From: Firmicutes bacterium UBA5010
Lineage (GTDB): Bacteria > Bacillota > Clostridia > Tissierellales > Sedimentibacteraceae
DNA: 12,544 nucleotides
Reading direction: 5' to 3'
Assembly: GCA_002396645.1 (NCBI GenBank)
Contig: DGYI01000065.1
Span: 1 to 12,544 of the forward strand
In this document: piece by piece, positions 5,457 through 12,544 of the stretch
Numbering within the stretch: position 1 is the first letter of the stretch
Layout: the number at the start of each line of letters is the position of its first letter
Position numbers and translations under genes: made by a program
Notes under the pieces: model-generated
The model's input: only the letters and a program-made list of their open reading frames with translations
Told to the model about the DNA's origin: nothing
The model's database searches: none

Positions 5457-7328
5457 TCAAATAAAGGAAATATACCCTTCCTTTGCTCCTTTGAATTCTT
5501 TTTCGTATAATGAATCATAATCGACTGATAAATCCTTTTTAAGAACTAATAAACGTCTGCCATTAGGAATTTCGGGAAGCTCTTTTAATTCGTTTTCTAT
5601 TTTATATACCGAATTTATCTTCTTATCTTGGTGGAAGCCTTGTTTATTGTAAATTGGAAGTGATTCTGTATCACGATATAGGTATGATGAAGCATGACAA
5701 TATTCTATGTCATCATGTATCTCAAAACAAAGTGTTACAAGGTCTCTGCTTGCATTGCTTGGTGTATTTACAAAGCCTGTAGCCTTATTGTCATCTATAG
5801 GTGCTACCGAAGCTTCAAAAACGCCATATACATCAGCATCCGGTAGACCAGAAAAGCAAGAAATTAAAACGCCTTCAACGCCTTCAAGCTTTTCAAGCTT
5901 AAATCCTGTCATTAATTCATAAATAACCAAATCATACGGAGTTGAAGAAATACAAATATATTCTTTCTTTATCCTATTTTCCCAAGCTTGAGATATAGGC
6001 TTTCTATTTTTAGCTTTTTGAGCCAATGGTATATTTTTGCCTCTGAAATTTGTCATCAGATATATTTCATCGTTATATTCTTCAAAATAGAACGTTTGAT
6101 TATTTTCACCCTCAAACACAGTTCCGTTAAATTTCAGATTTTTATATACTCCCCTGCTTTCTTTGCGTGTTGTATCTTGAGTTATATTCATAATTGCTCC
6201 GTACATATGAGCATTTAAAATACCACTTGGAATTATATATTTTCCAGCATATTTATCTATCATTTCCTGCGGGATTTGACTATGTTTGGTGTAAATATTT
6301 ATTCCTTCTTCAAGCATTGCAGTAGCAAATAAACGCAATATAGTTTCATTTACGTCTATTTTACAATCGTGTGTTTCAGAAATTGCTAAAACAGCATTGT
6401 ATTTTGGTATGACAAAAAATTGCGTTGTAAACTGAAAGCTGTTTCCTCCCTTTAACAAAACGCCCTCTCCCAAGTCATAGTCAATATCTGTGAAATTAAC
6501 ATTATCCCATCCTAAACCATAATTGCAGGTTCTGTCATCCGATGGAATAAATGATTTGCCGTGAGGCTTTGCCATCTCAACAATGCTTTCTTTATTAAAT
6601 ATAGCTTTTGGATCTAATATCATATTTCCTATTTTACAAAGGTCAATCATGCTTGTTGTATATCCTGCTCCGCCTTGTATATACAAAAGCTCATAGGGTT
6701 TATTTTTTTCTTTTGTCAGAATATTTTCTCCGTTTAATAAATCCGATGTTTGAGTAGTCTTTGCTCCTACGGGTTCGGTTATGTACTTTTCACAAAACTT
6801 AGAATATTTCATACCGCTGATTTGTGCAATAAGCATTTCAGCTAAAGTGAATCCGTCATTGCAATAAACTGCATACTCACCGGGTTCAGCCTTCAGATAA
6901 TTATGTTCCATATATTCATAAACAACGTCATAATAATTATCCTCTGTTACATCAGTTACCGAAAATCCTTTCCACTGTGTTCCCGGCAAGCCGCTTGTGT
7001 GGCTCAGGCATTGACGAGTGGTAATTTTTTTATATCTTTCGTCGAGCATTTTAAATCTCGGAAGATATTTATACACGGGCTCATCTAAATCCAGCTTTCC
7101 TTGCTCGACAAGCTTCATTGCCGCAAGTGCACATATAACTTTAGAGACAGATGCTACATTATATGTATCATTAATAGTAGATGCTGCATTATCGCGGCTT
7201 CCGTTTGTTCCTATAGCATCTGCCGCAATTAATTTTTTGTCTTTCATAATTGCATATGACACAGAAGTGAAGTCTTTTGCCAAATTCATGCGCAATATTT
7301 TTGAAAGTTTTTTTGTAAGTTCGTTCAT
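5457..7328 (-). CDS. Serine beta-lactamase-fold hydrolase with an unidentified C-terminal region
   Basis: A 623-residue protein whose first 345 residues are a class C beta-lactamase/penicillin-binding-protein-like serine hydrolase. S60-V61-S62-K63 is the SxxK nucleophile motif, Y155-C156-N157 the YxN motif, and LSHTSGLPG (108-116) the usual family signature. K293-G294-G295 sits where the third (KTG or HxG) motif is expected. No signal peptide or membrane segment is seen, so it is probably cytoplasmic. That argues against cell-wall work and towards an esterase or peptidase of unknown substrate. DKYAGKYI (358-365) begins a lipocalin-like extension common in these proteins; residues from about 440 to 623 I do not recognise. 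AAGGAGG precedes the ATG. It lies between rplS and rbgA, which are usually closer neighbours, downstream of the rplS terminator. Confidence 0.88.
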   Translation of the reverse strand: MNELTKKLSKILRMNLAKDFTSVSYAIMKDKKLIAADAIGTNGSRDNAASTINDTYNVASVSKVICALAAMKLVEQGKLDLDEPVYKYLPRFKMLDERYKKITTRQCLSHTSGLPGTQWKGFSVTDVTEDNYYDVVYEYMEHNYLKAEPGEYAVYCNDGFTLAEMLIAQISGMKYSKFCEKYITEPVGAKTTQTSDLLNGENILTKEKNKPYELLYIQGGAGYTTSMIDLCKIGNMILDPKAIFNKESIVEMAKPHGKSFIPSDDRTCNYGLGWDNVNFTDIDYDLGEGVLLKGGNSFQFTTQFFVIPKYNAVLAISETHDCKIDVNETILRLFATAMLEEGINIYTKHSQIPQEMIDKYAGKYIIPSGILNAHMYGAIMNITQDTTRKESRGVYKNLKFNGTVFEGENNQTFYFEEYNDEIYLMTNFRGKNIPLAQKAKNRKPISQAWENRIKKEYICISSTPYDLVIYELMTGFKLEKLEGVEGVLISCFSGLPDADVYGVFEASVAPIDDNKATGFVNTPSNASRDLVTLCFEIHDDIEYCHASSYLYRDTESLPIYNKQGFHQDKKINSVYKIENELKELPEIPNGRRLLVLKKDLSVDYDSLYEKEFKGAKEGYISFI

Positions 7329-7377
7329 ACCTTTTATATCCTCCTTATATATATATAATATTTATAAACATATTTTT

Positions 7378-7406
7378 AAAAAAAATCGAGAGCGGACGCC
7401 CTCGAT
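7378..7406 (-). terminator. Intrinsic terminator of rplS
   Basis: In the minus-strand RNA, AUCGAGGGC (7406-7398) pairs with GCUCUCGAU (7393-7385) around GUCC, with one G-U pair, and is followed by seven more U residues (7384-7378). It begins ten bases after the rplS stop. This is a textbook terminator and separates rplS from the hydrolase gene that follows. Confidence 0.92.
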
Positions 7407-7415
7407 ATTCTCTCA

Positions 7416-7763
7416 TTAATATGATCTCTTTTCTTTAACCTTAGCTGCTTTACCTGTTCTCTCTCTAAGATAGAACAACTTAGCACGTCTAACTTTACCT
7501 CTTCTGGTTACTTCAATTTTCTCAATTCTAGGTGAATGAACTGGGAATGTTCTTTCAACTCCTACACCGTAAGCGATTTTTCTTACTGTGAATGTCTCTC
7601 TGCTGCTTCCACCTTGTCTTTTAGTAACGATTCCTTCGAAAATCTGAACTCTTTCTCTGTTACCTTCTTTGATTCTGTAGTGTACTTTTACAGTATCACC
7701 AACGTTGAATGATTCAACCTCAGATTTTAATTGTTCTTGTTCGATTGATCTGATTAAATCCAT
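7416..7763 (-). CDS. rplS: 50S ribosomal protein L19 (bL19)
   Basis: A 115-residue ribosomal protein at the 30S-50S interface of the large subunit. It shows the full family pattern: FNVGDTVKVHYRIKEGNRERVQIFEG, VTKRQGGSSRETFTVRKIAYGVGVERTFP, HSPRIEKIEVTRRGKVRRAKLFYLRERTGKAAKVKE. Length is normal. The ATG is preceded by AAGGGAGG ten bases upstream. It has its own promoter and terminator and is therefore probably monocistronic, with room for a leader regulated by L19 itself. Confidence 0.98.
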   Translation of the reverse strand: MDLIRSIEQEQLKSEVESFNVGDTVKVHYRIKEGNRERVQIFEGIVTKRQGGSSRETFTVRKIAYGVGVERTFPVHSPRIEKIEVTRRGKVRRAKLFYLRERTGKAAKVKEKRSY

Positions 7764-7830
7764 TTATGTATACCTCCCTTCATTTTTAGCGTTCATGTAA
7801 ATCTAGTCACAGAGGACCGCCGTATACTCC
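7764..7830 (-). promoter_or_regulatory. rplS 5' leader, candidate L19 autoregulatory RNA
   Basis: The predicted leader of about 67 bases starts AAAGGAGUAUACGGCGG. It contains CCUCU (within GGUCCUCUGUGAC), which can pair with the GGGAGG ribosome binding site. A self-complementary GUAUAC occurs both near the 5' end and right after that binding site. A fold that hides the ribosome binding site is thus possible. Leaders before rplS are known in Firmicutes (an Rfam L19 leader family exists), but I cannot confirm a match by eye. Confidence 0.4.
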
Positions 7831-7836
7831 TTTAAG

Positions 7837-7865
7837 AGTATAGCACAAGCAATATGCTAATGCAA
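7837..7865 (-). promoter_or_regulatory. Strong promoter of rplS
   Basis: On the minus strand, TTGCAT (7865-7860) is followed after exactly 17 bases by TATACT (7842-7837). Transcription would start near 7830. The boxes each differ from the SigA consensus by only one or two bases, as expected for a ribosomal protein gene. Confidence 0.75.
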
Positions 7866-7896
7866 GGGTTTTTTTAATAAATTTCGACTTTTAGCT

Positions 7897-8538
7897 TTAT
7901 TTAAAATTACAAAAGATATAAAAGCCAAAAAATACAAGAGTTATTATAATTAGAGGAACTGTATATATAAAGGAATACTTTGTTTTATTCTTTTCTTTAT
8001 TGAAGCCTGAAGACAATAATGACATTACAAGACAATACCCCATTATTGCACCCAATACATTATTAAAAATATCATCTAAGTCAAATGCACCTATTTTAAT
8101 TATCAGCTGAACGGTCTCTATACTAAGAGTAAATAAAAAACTCAAGATTACTGTAAAATATGGTTTATAAAAAAATTTACTGAGCAATGGCAATAAAAAA
8201 CCGAAAGGAACAAACATAAATATATTTAAAGTAATATCTCGCCAAGCAGAGCTTGAAAGCCTAAAAAGTGCTTTTTTATATGAATTAAAAAGCTCTAAAT
8301 TAATCCCTCCTGTTATACCGCTAAAACGAGCAAACATTGTTGCATATAATACAAGAAAAATATATACAGTAAAGATATTTATAATTAAAGCTTTTCTTAG
8401 ATTTAAAGCCTTTTTTCCGTGTAATAATTTTTTATAAACAAAGAAATATACAATTAAATATAAAAGGTATAATGCAGAACTTATTATCAGACCAACGATT
8501 ATATATTCACTTATTGTATCTATCATCCCTGTTAACAT
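7897..8538 (-). CDS. VanZ-like membrane protein
   Basis: A 213-residue integral membrane protein of the VanZ-like family. VanZ of Enterococcus gives low-level teicoplanin resistance; chromosomal homologues mostly have unknown roles in the envelope. Hydrophobic segments lie at about 12-34, 48-67, 104-121, 126-147, 155-175 and 188-210. The family signature is present: LNIFMFVPFGFLLP, SIETVQLI and FDLDDIFNNVLGAIMGY. The start codon overlaps the hxlR stop by one base (TAATG), with AAAGGGG just upstream, so the two genes are translated together and VanZ is probably controlled by that regulator. No terminator is evident before the rplS promoter. Confidence 0.85.
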   Translation of the reverse strand: MLTGMIDTISEYIIVGLIISSALYLLYLIVYFFVYKKLLHGKKALNLRKALIINIFTVYIFLVLYATMFARFSGITGGINLELFNSYKKALFRLSSSAWRDITLNIFMFVPFGFLLPLLSKFFYKPYFTVILSFLFTLSIETVQLIIKIGAFDLDDIFNNVLGAIMGYCLVMSLLSSGFNKEKNKTKYSFIYTVPLIIITLVFFGFYIFCNFK

Positions 8539-8894
8539 TAATTATCCCCTTTGTCTATATTTAAATAATCTATATATTTGTTTCCAAAATCCTCAATCTG
8601 ATTGAGTATCGGTACAAATTCTTTTCCTATTTCAGTTAATGAATATTCAACCTTTGGCGGCACTTCAGCATATACGTGTCTTTTTATTAATCCATAATCC
8701 TCTAATATTCTTAATTGCTTAGTTAATGTCGCCTGAGTGACTCCGAATATTCTCTTTTGAAGCTCATTGAATCTTAATGTTTTTTCGCATAAATTATAAA
8801 TGATTAATATAGTCCATTTGCCGGAAAAGATTTTTTGTGCTGTGACATATGGACATTTACCAAATAAATTGTCATCTGATTCTTTTATATTCAT
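8538..8894 (-). CDS. HxlR-family winged-helix transcriptional regulator
   Basis: A 118-residue DNA-binding regulator. The family pattern is complete: GKCPYVTAQKIFSGKWTILIIYNL, LRFNELQKR, GVTQATLTKQLRILEDYGLIKR, then the wing Y.EVPPKVEYSLTEIG. C14 is the conserved N-terminal cysteine, which in relatives such as YodB and HypR senses quinones, aldehydes or other electrophiles. Such regulators often control a divergent flavoenzyme, and a PNPOx-family gene lies divergently here with an inverted repeat between. The ribosome binding site is weak (AAAGGG, 12 bases before ATG), fitting low expression. It forms an operon with the vanZ-like gene. The inducing signal is not known. Confidence 0.93.
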   Translation of the reverse strand: MNIKESDDNLFGKCPYVTAQKIFSGKWTILIIYNLCEKTLRFNELQKRIFGVTQATLTKQLRILEDYGLIKRHVYAEVPPKVEYSLTEIGKEFVPILNQIEDFGNKYIDYLNIDKGDN

Positions 8895-8944
8895 TATTCG
8901 TCTATACCCTTTCCCAGTGTAAAAATTTATACTTAATCGTCTTA

Positions 8945-8964
8945 TAGTATCTTAAAAGATACTA
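8945..8964. promoter_or_regulatory. Inverted repeat, probable HxlR-type operator
   Basis: TAGTATCTT (8945-8953) and AAGATACTA (8956-8964) form a perfect 9-bp inverted repeat separated by AA. This matches the general AGTATc-n-gATACT style of HxlR-family sites. It overlaps the place where the hxlR -35 should be (weak TAAGAT at 8954-8949, with -10 TATAAA at 8931-8926) and lies 20 bases upstream of the -35 for the divergent gene. Control of both directions is plausible. Confidence 0.65.
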
Positions 8965-8984
8965 ACTATAATTAAAAATCGTAC

Positions 8985-9012
8985 TTGTTAAAATATCTAT
9001 AACAGATATAAT
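8985..9012 (+). promoter_or_regulatory. Probable promoter of the PNPOx-family gene
   Basis: TTGTTA (8985-8990) and a perfect TATAAT (9007-9012) are separated by 16 bases. Transcription would start around 9019, leaving about 75 bases before the ATG at 9095. Confidence 0.6.
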
Positions 9013-9094
9013 TTTAATACAGAGTAATTATATCATATATATGTCATTATTCAATATTAAAAATAATAAAAAGAGAGATTGCATGGAGGTAATC

Positions 9095-9487
9095 ATGAAC
9101 AAAATAACAGAATTTTTAAATCAAAGCGGTATATTTTATTTATCGACAGTAGAAAATGATAAGCCAAGAGTAAGACCATTTGGCGCAGTAGCTGAATTTG
9201 ACGGAAAAATATACATATGCACAAATAATCAAAAAAATGTCTTCAAGCAAATACTGGCAAATCCAAACGTTGAAATTTCATCTATGACAGGTGACAAATG
9301 GATACGCTTAGAGGGAAAACTTTCAGCAGATGAAAGAATAGAAGCTAAAGAGGCTATGCTTGAAGCAAATCCATCTCTTAAGAGTATGTACAGCATAAAT
9401 GACGAAATATTTGAAGTGCTGTATTTCACAGAAGCAACCGCAAAAATCTGCTCCTTTGGTACAGAGCCGGAAATAATCAAATTATAA
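9095..9487 (+). CDS. Pyridoxamine 5'-phosphate oxidase-family FMN-binding protein
   Basis: A 130-residue split-barrel flavoprotein of the PNPOx-like family; small members of this type are flavin-linked oxidoreductases or redox-responsive proteins, not the true vitamin B6 enzyme. Visible features are FYLSTVENDKPRVRPFGAV (strand plus FMN-phosphate binding R.RPFG), KIYICTNNQKNVFKQI, NVEISSM and WIRLEGKL. The ATG at 9095 is chosen because GGAGG lies five bases upstream; the in-frame ATG at 9041 would add 18 lysine- and asparagine-rich residues and has no ribosome binding site. It is divergent from hxlR with a shared operator, so it is likely induced by the same signal, and it ends in a strong terminator. 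Confidence 0.88.
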   Translation: MNKITEFLNQSGIFYLSTVENDKPRVRPFGAVAEFDGKIYICTNNQKNVFKQILANPNVEISSMTGDKWIRLEGKLSADERIEAKEAMLEANPSLKSMYSINDEIFEVLYFTEATAKICSFGTEPEIIKL

Positions 9488-9496
9488 GGGTATATA

Positions 9497-9530
9497 AGGG
9501 CGAAATAAATTTCGCCCTATAATATTTTTT
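9497..9530 (+). terminator. Intrinsic terminator after the PNPOx-family gene
   Basis: AGGGCGAAA (9497-9505) pairs perfectly with TTTCGCCCT (9510-9518) around TAAA, followed by ATAATATTTTTTT. The right arm covers the TAG stop of the convergent reductase gene, so the two genes share this hairpin. On the minus strand the following U content is weak. Confidence 0.9.
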
Positions 9531-10071
9531 TCATAAATTCTTTTATTTTGCTTAAACATTCATTATTATTAACTAATCTATCATTGATTGAGCTTACTCC
9601 ATATTCACATGAAGATAAAATAAGTGTATGGTTTTTAATACTGTATTCATCAAATATTAAATTCAATTCGTCCTTAAATAAATTAGAATTACTTATATTG
9701 CCTATTCCTATCAAGAAAGTTTTTTCTAAAAATGCCTTATAGCTTTCGTCATCCTTCCAAATATCCTGTCCGCGTTCGTTGAATGCAAAATATTTAGAAC
9801 ATAAATGATTTCCGTACACAGGAATGCAGATAATTATCAAATCGGAATCAATTAATTTTTTATATAGCATTTGTATATCATCACTTTTGCTGCATTTACT
9901 ATTAAAACAGCTGTAATCACAATCACCGCATGATTCAATTGATAAATTCAATATATCTATTAACTCAAATTTTATGTTATTACTCAGGAATTCATTTTTT
10001 ATGTATGATAAAAGGGTTGAACAATTGCCGTTCTTTCTTCCGCCAAAGGACACTAAAATACATTCTTTCAT
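9517..10071 (-). CDS. Flavodoxin-fold NAD(P)H-dependent reductase with a Cys cluster
   Basis: A 184-residue protein of the NADPH-dependent FMN reductase/flavodoxin superfamily. The N-terminal strand and loop SFGGRKNGNCSTLL (8-21) is a variant of the GSPRKNGNTS phosphate loop that binds FMN. A cysteine cluster follows: C48, C51, C55 and C60 in SCGDCDYSCFNSKC. It matches the CxxC-rich segment typical of iron-sulfur flavoproteins and related reductases, though the spacing is unlike the usual CxxCxxC. IPVYGNHL (83-90) is the second FMN-contact loop. The stretch FAFNERGQDIWKDD replaces the usual lysine-rich DR motif. The ATG overlaps the preceding methyltransferase stop as ATGA, so the genes are coupled. 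Substrate unknown. Confidence 0.8.
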   Translation of the reverse strand: MKECILVSFGGRKNGNCSTLLSYIKNEFLSNNIKFELIDILNLSIESCGDCDYSCFNSKCSKSDDIQMLYKKLIDSDLIIICIPVYGNHLCSKYFAFNERGQDIWKDDESYKAFLEKTFLIGIGNISNSNLFKDELNLIFDEYSIKNHTLILSSCEYGVSSINDRLVNNNECLSKIKEFMKKIL

Positions 10072-10694
10072 TTTTTTAATATAAGCTCCCTATCACCTTT
10101 TTTAGTTATGTTAAAATATACTTGTTCCTTTCCGATTGTAAGTTCTTTTATATCATCTTCCGAATAATGTTTAAACAATAATCCTTTTCTGGTTTCATCA
10201 CTATATAAAAACGAACCATCCTCCAGCACTTCATGGGCCATATTTATATCATCCTCCTCTATACCATCAAAGGAAATATAAATAAGACCATCTTTTCTTG
10301 TGATTCTGAATATCTCATCTAACGCCCTTTTAGCATCCTCAGATGACAAATGATCAATTACAGCATGAGCGACAACAGCATCAAAGCTTTCATCGTCAAA
10401 ATCAATATTTGTTATGCTGCAAACTTTGTAGTTATCACTATTACAACCAAAATACTTCAAAATATCCTTAGTTAAATTCACAGAATGCTCGGATATATCA
10501 AAGCCCGCGGTTTTATATCCGCTATTATTTAACATTACGCTGTATGCTCCAAATCCGCAAGCGGCGTCACAAACATAGATTATATCATGCTTTTTCAAAA
10601 TATCAAAAAATTTAGGATTTCCATTAGGATTAATATATTTTTCATACTCGGATATTTTAGCATTTTTCCATTCCTTATCCCAATATTTGTTCAT
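10068..10694 (-). CDS. Class I SAM-dependent methyltransferase (first of two)
   Basis: A 208-residue cytosolic methyltransferase with a Rossmann-like fold. Motif I is VCDAACGFGAYS (41-52), a variant with Ala-Cys-Gly-Phe-Gly. The next strand, AGFDIS, supplies the acidic residue that holds the SAM ribose. FDAVVAHAVIDHL forms motif IV, followed by the helix before RKDGLIYISFD. The start is set by AGGAGA seven bases before the ATG. The acceptor cannot be deduced. It lies 33 bases after another methyltransferase gene and overlaps the reductase gene by four bases, all on one strand and probably on one message with the MFS exporter. Confidence 0.85.
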   Translation of the reverse strand: MNKYWDKEWKNAKISEYEKYINPNGNPKFFDILKKHDIIYVCDAACGFGAYSVMLNNSGYKTAGFDISEHSVNLTKDILKYFGCNSDNYKVCSITNIDFDDESFDAVVAHAVIDHLSSEDAKRALDEIFRITRKDGLIYISFDGIEEDDINMAHEVLEDGSFLYSDETRKGLLFKHYSEDDIKELTIGKEQVYFNITKKGDRELILKK

Positions 10695-10727
10695 TGCACA
10701 TCTCCTGTTTAAACTGCGTGAAAACAG

Positions 10728-11390
10728 TTATTTTATCATTAAGAACATACGATTATATTGCTCATGCTCAGGGAAGTATACATCTATATATTCACATTCT
10801 TTAAAATATTTATTAAGCAAAGCTCTCCATTCATCTGTAGTCTGATTCCAAAGCATTAATCCATCATCAAGCAAGTTTCCTTCTATTACCTTTATATTCC
10901 AGTCTATGATTTGTTCATTTGATATATGAGGATTAAGCTTAATTAATATTTTTCCGTTTTCTTTAAGTATTCTTTTTGCTTCTTCTAAAAGCATTACAGC
11001 GTCATTGGGCTTTATATTGTCAATTACATTTGATAATATAACCGCATCCATAGAGTCATTGTCAAATCTGCCCAAAACTTCAACACTTCCGTGTATGAAC
11101 TCATATTTTCCGCAGCTCATAAGCTCTGCTCTTTTATTACAAAGCTTAATTGCCTCATCAGATAAATCTAGACCGGTAAGATAATTTACACCGCGAAGCG
11201 CACAAAAAAACAACATGCTGCCGGTTCCACACCCAAAATCCAGTACCTTATCAGCTCCCTCACAAAGCCAGTCAAAGCCATTGTCTAAAGCTTCATTGCG
11301 CATACTTTTGCTGCTTGGAGCAAATACATCTGTTATGGCTGAATATATCTCATTTTCTTTTTTTATGAATTTATCATAGCTAATATCCAT
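10728..11390 (-). CDS. Class I SAM-dependent methyltransferase (second of two)
   Basis: A 220-residue methyltransferase. Motif I is VLDFGCGTGSM (49-59), closer to consensus than its neighbour's. LTGLDLSDEAIKLCNKRA follows with the ribose-binding acid, then FDNDSMDAVILSNVIDNI (motif IV) and ILKENGKILIKLN. The last 60 residues (NEQIIDWNIKVIEG...WNQTTDEWRALLNKYF) form a cap that may define the substrate. An AGGAG site lies eight bases before the ATG. It starts 18 bases after the MFS gene. Its 'VID' and following helix resemble the other methyltransferase, so an old duplication is possible, but the N- and C-terminal parts differ clearly. Confidence 0.87.
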   Translation of the reverse strand: MDISYDKFIKKENEIYSAITDVFAPSSKSMRNEALDNGFDWLCEGADKVLDFGCGTGSMLFFCALRGVNYLTGLDLSDEAIKLCNKRAELMSCGKYEFIHGSVEVLGRFDNDSMDAVILSNVIDNIKPNDAVMLLEEAKRILKENGKILIKLNPHISNEQIIDWNIKVIEGNLLDDGLMLWNQTTDEWRALLNKYFKECEYIDVYFPEHEQYNRMFLMIK

Positions 11391-11408
11391 TAATTTTCTC
11401 CTGTAGTT

Positions 11409-12544
11409 TTAAGTTTTTATCTTAATTTGTTTCTTTGCTGAAAAATTCTTAAGACCATAAATTAAACAAATAACACCTAATGATATATAACCGAAAAAAA
11501 TATTTTTATCTGCAAAGAAACTAAATATCAGCCCAACAGCTATTGAAAAAAATCTCATAATTAATGACAAAAAAGATTCAACAGTAGCCCTTACACTGCT
11601 ATCAGTATTATGATGAATACATCCTTTTAAAATCGGTTCTAAAATACCCTTCCATATACCTAAAAAAGTCATAGGTATAAATGTCCAGTAACTTTTTGAT
11701 ATCCCTATAAGAATAAATCCCAGAGCATATACAAAAGGTGAAAGCATAAAAAACTTCTCGTATGATATTAAATTCTTAATTTTATCAGCAAATAAATTTC
11801 CGGGTATAGAAAAAACAGAATACCCTATCGACACGGCTCCGAATAAAAATACAGGCACATTTATTTCAAGCGCCAACAGCTGCCAGAATTCATCTACATA
11901 GTTCCAGCAAGCGCTCAAAATACATCCAATCATACAATAATTTAAAATGATCTTGCTATTTTTAAAAAATTTGCTTCCTTCTATCAGATAATCTTTTAAT
12001 TTTATCCGGTCATTTTCTGTTTTAATTGCTTTATAACCTGGCTCTTTAATAAAAAATAAAAGTACAAAAACCATTGCTTTGCTAAATATCGATATAATAT
12101 AATTAATTTCAAGTCCTATGAAATGTGCCAAAACTCCGCCGCTTAAGGCTGCAATTGAGGCAGCAGCTGTATCAAGAGCATTTACTCTGCCGTAAACTCC
12201 TTCAAAGCCTTGTTCTTTTTTAGATTCTTTCAGAGAATCATAAATTAAGGCTTCCATAGATCCGCTTGCACATGCATTTTTTATCCCGGCTAGAAAAACC
12301 GCAAGCCCGAATGCAAAAAAATTATGGGCATAAAAAATAATTATCATTTCAGCTAAAGAAAAAAATGCACCTATAATCAATAATTTCTTTCTTCCTAGTT
12401 TATCAGCCAATATGCCCGATGGAACTTCCAAAATAATTGTAGTTACAGCATAGATTATCTCGGCAGAAACAACCAGCGCAACGGTCATTCCTCTTTGTGC
12501 CCAAAATAAACGTTCAATAACATATGCCAATATAAATCCATCAA
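11409..12544 (-). CDS. MFS transporter, N-terminus cut by the window edge
   Basis: A major facilitator superfamily carrier, probably a drug or metabolite exporter. About 378 codons are visible; the frame stays open to the window edge (codons for DGFILAY precede the TTG at 12530), so the real start lies outside. EVPSGILADKLGRKKLL is the motif A loop between transmembrane helices 2 and 3. Some ten to eleven hydrophobic helices follow, with central-loop IKEPGYKAIK..., matching a 12-helix carrier that lacks its first helix here. It ends in basic SAKKQIKIKT. It is first of the visible four-gene cassette with the methyltransferases and the flavodoxin-fold reductase; the substrate is not evident. 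Confidence 0.87.
   Translation of the reverse strand, partial: DGFILAYVIERLFWAQRGMTVALVVSAEIIYAVTTIILEVPSGILADKLGRKKLLIIGAFFSLAEMIIIFYAHNFFAFGLAVFLAGIKNACASGSMEALIYDSLKESKKEQGFEGVYGRVNALDTAAASIAALSGGVLAHFIGLEINYIISIFSKAMVFVLLFFIKEPGYKAIKTENDRIKLKDYLIEGSKFFKNSKIILNYCMIGCILSACWNYVDEFWQLLALEINVPVFLFGAVSIGYSVFSIPGNLFADKIKNLISYEKFFMLSPFVYALGFILIGISKSYWTFIPMTFLGIWKGILEPILKGCIHHNTDSSVRATVESFLSLIMRFFSIAVGLIFSFFADKNIFFGYISLGVICLIYGLKNFSAKKQIKIKT

Noticed and set aside
5457..7328. Antibiotic-resistance beta-lactamase
   Set aside because: It has the serine hydrolase motifs but no export signal, a long extra C-terminal region and an atypical third motif, so resistance is not supported.
7018..7419. A 133-codon plus-strand frame antisense to the hydrolase start and its promoter region
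   Set aside because: It overlaps the hydrolase start and the rplS terminator, has no ribosome binding site and no recognisable protein pattern.
9041..9094. Longer N-terminus for the PNPOx-family protein from the ATG at 9041
   Set aside because: No ribosome binding site there, Lys/Asn-rich extension not typical of the family, and a good GGAGG precedes the ATG at 9095.

Overview
The window looks like a chromosomal segment of a low-GC Gram-positive bacterium, most likely an anaerobic Clostridia/Lachnospiraceae-type Firmicute. The reasons are AT-rich genes with AGA arginine codons, strong GGAGG-type ribosome binding sites, U-tract terminators and the gene order rplS / rbgA / rnhB / yraN / comM. 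Species cannot be fixed from sequence alone.

Positions 1 to about 2690 are the right-hand end of an integrated mobile element. They hold the 3' end of an unrecognised element gene (2-202), a strong bidirectional-looking terminator (202-246), a structured 5' region with a promoter (533-562), and a large serine recombinase (628-2667). The recombinase has richer GC and more CGT/CGC arginine codons than the host genes. Just past its stop codon the sequence switches to the host gene comM (yifB, Mg-chelatase-like AAA+ ATPase), which is cut at the start of the Walker A codons. Only the N-terminal 217-219 host codons remain here. The rest of comM should lie at the other end of the element, outside the window.

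Positions 2692-5241 (minus strand) are a housekeeping operon: rbgA (50S assembly GTPase), rnhB (RNase HII), yraN (nuclease-fold protein) and the broken comM. A promoter at 5326-5354 and a leader with alternative hairpins precede rbgA. Next upstream are a 623-residue cytoplasmic beta-lactamase-fold protein (5457-7328) with an unidentified C-terminal half, and rplS (L19), which has its own promoter, a possible autoregulatory leader and a clear terminator.

Positions 7897-9487 are an hxlR-vanZ pair (minus) divergent from an FMN-binding PNPOx-family gene (plus). A near-perfect inverted repeat, the likely HxlR operator, lies between them. Positions 9517-12544 are a tightly packed minus-strand cassette: an MFS exporter (5' end off the window), two different SAM methyltransferases and a Cys-rich flavodoxin-fold reductase. 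Their spacing and overlaps imply one transcript. The substrate is unknown, but modification plus export is a reasonable guess.

The most noteworthy biology is the disruption of comM by the recombinase element exactly at its P-loop, the recombinase's two atypical insertions, and several candidate regulatory leaders. I see no CRISPR array, tRNA, rRNA or clearly new defence system.
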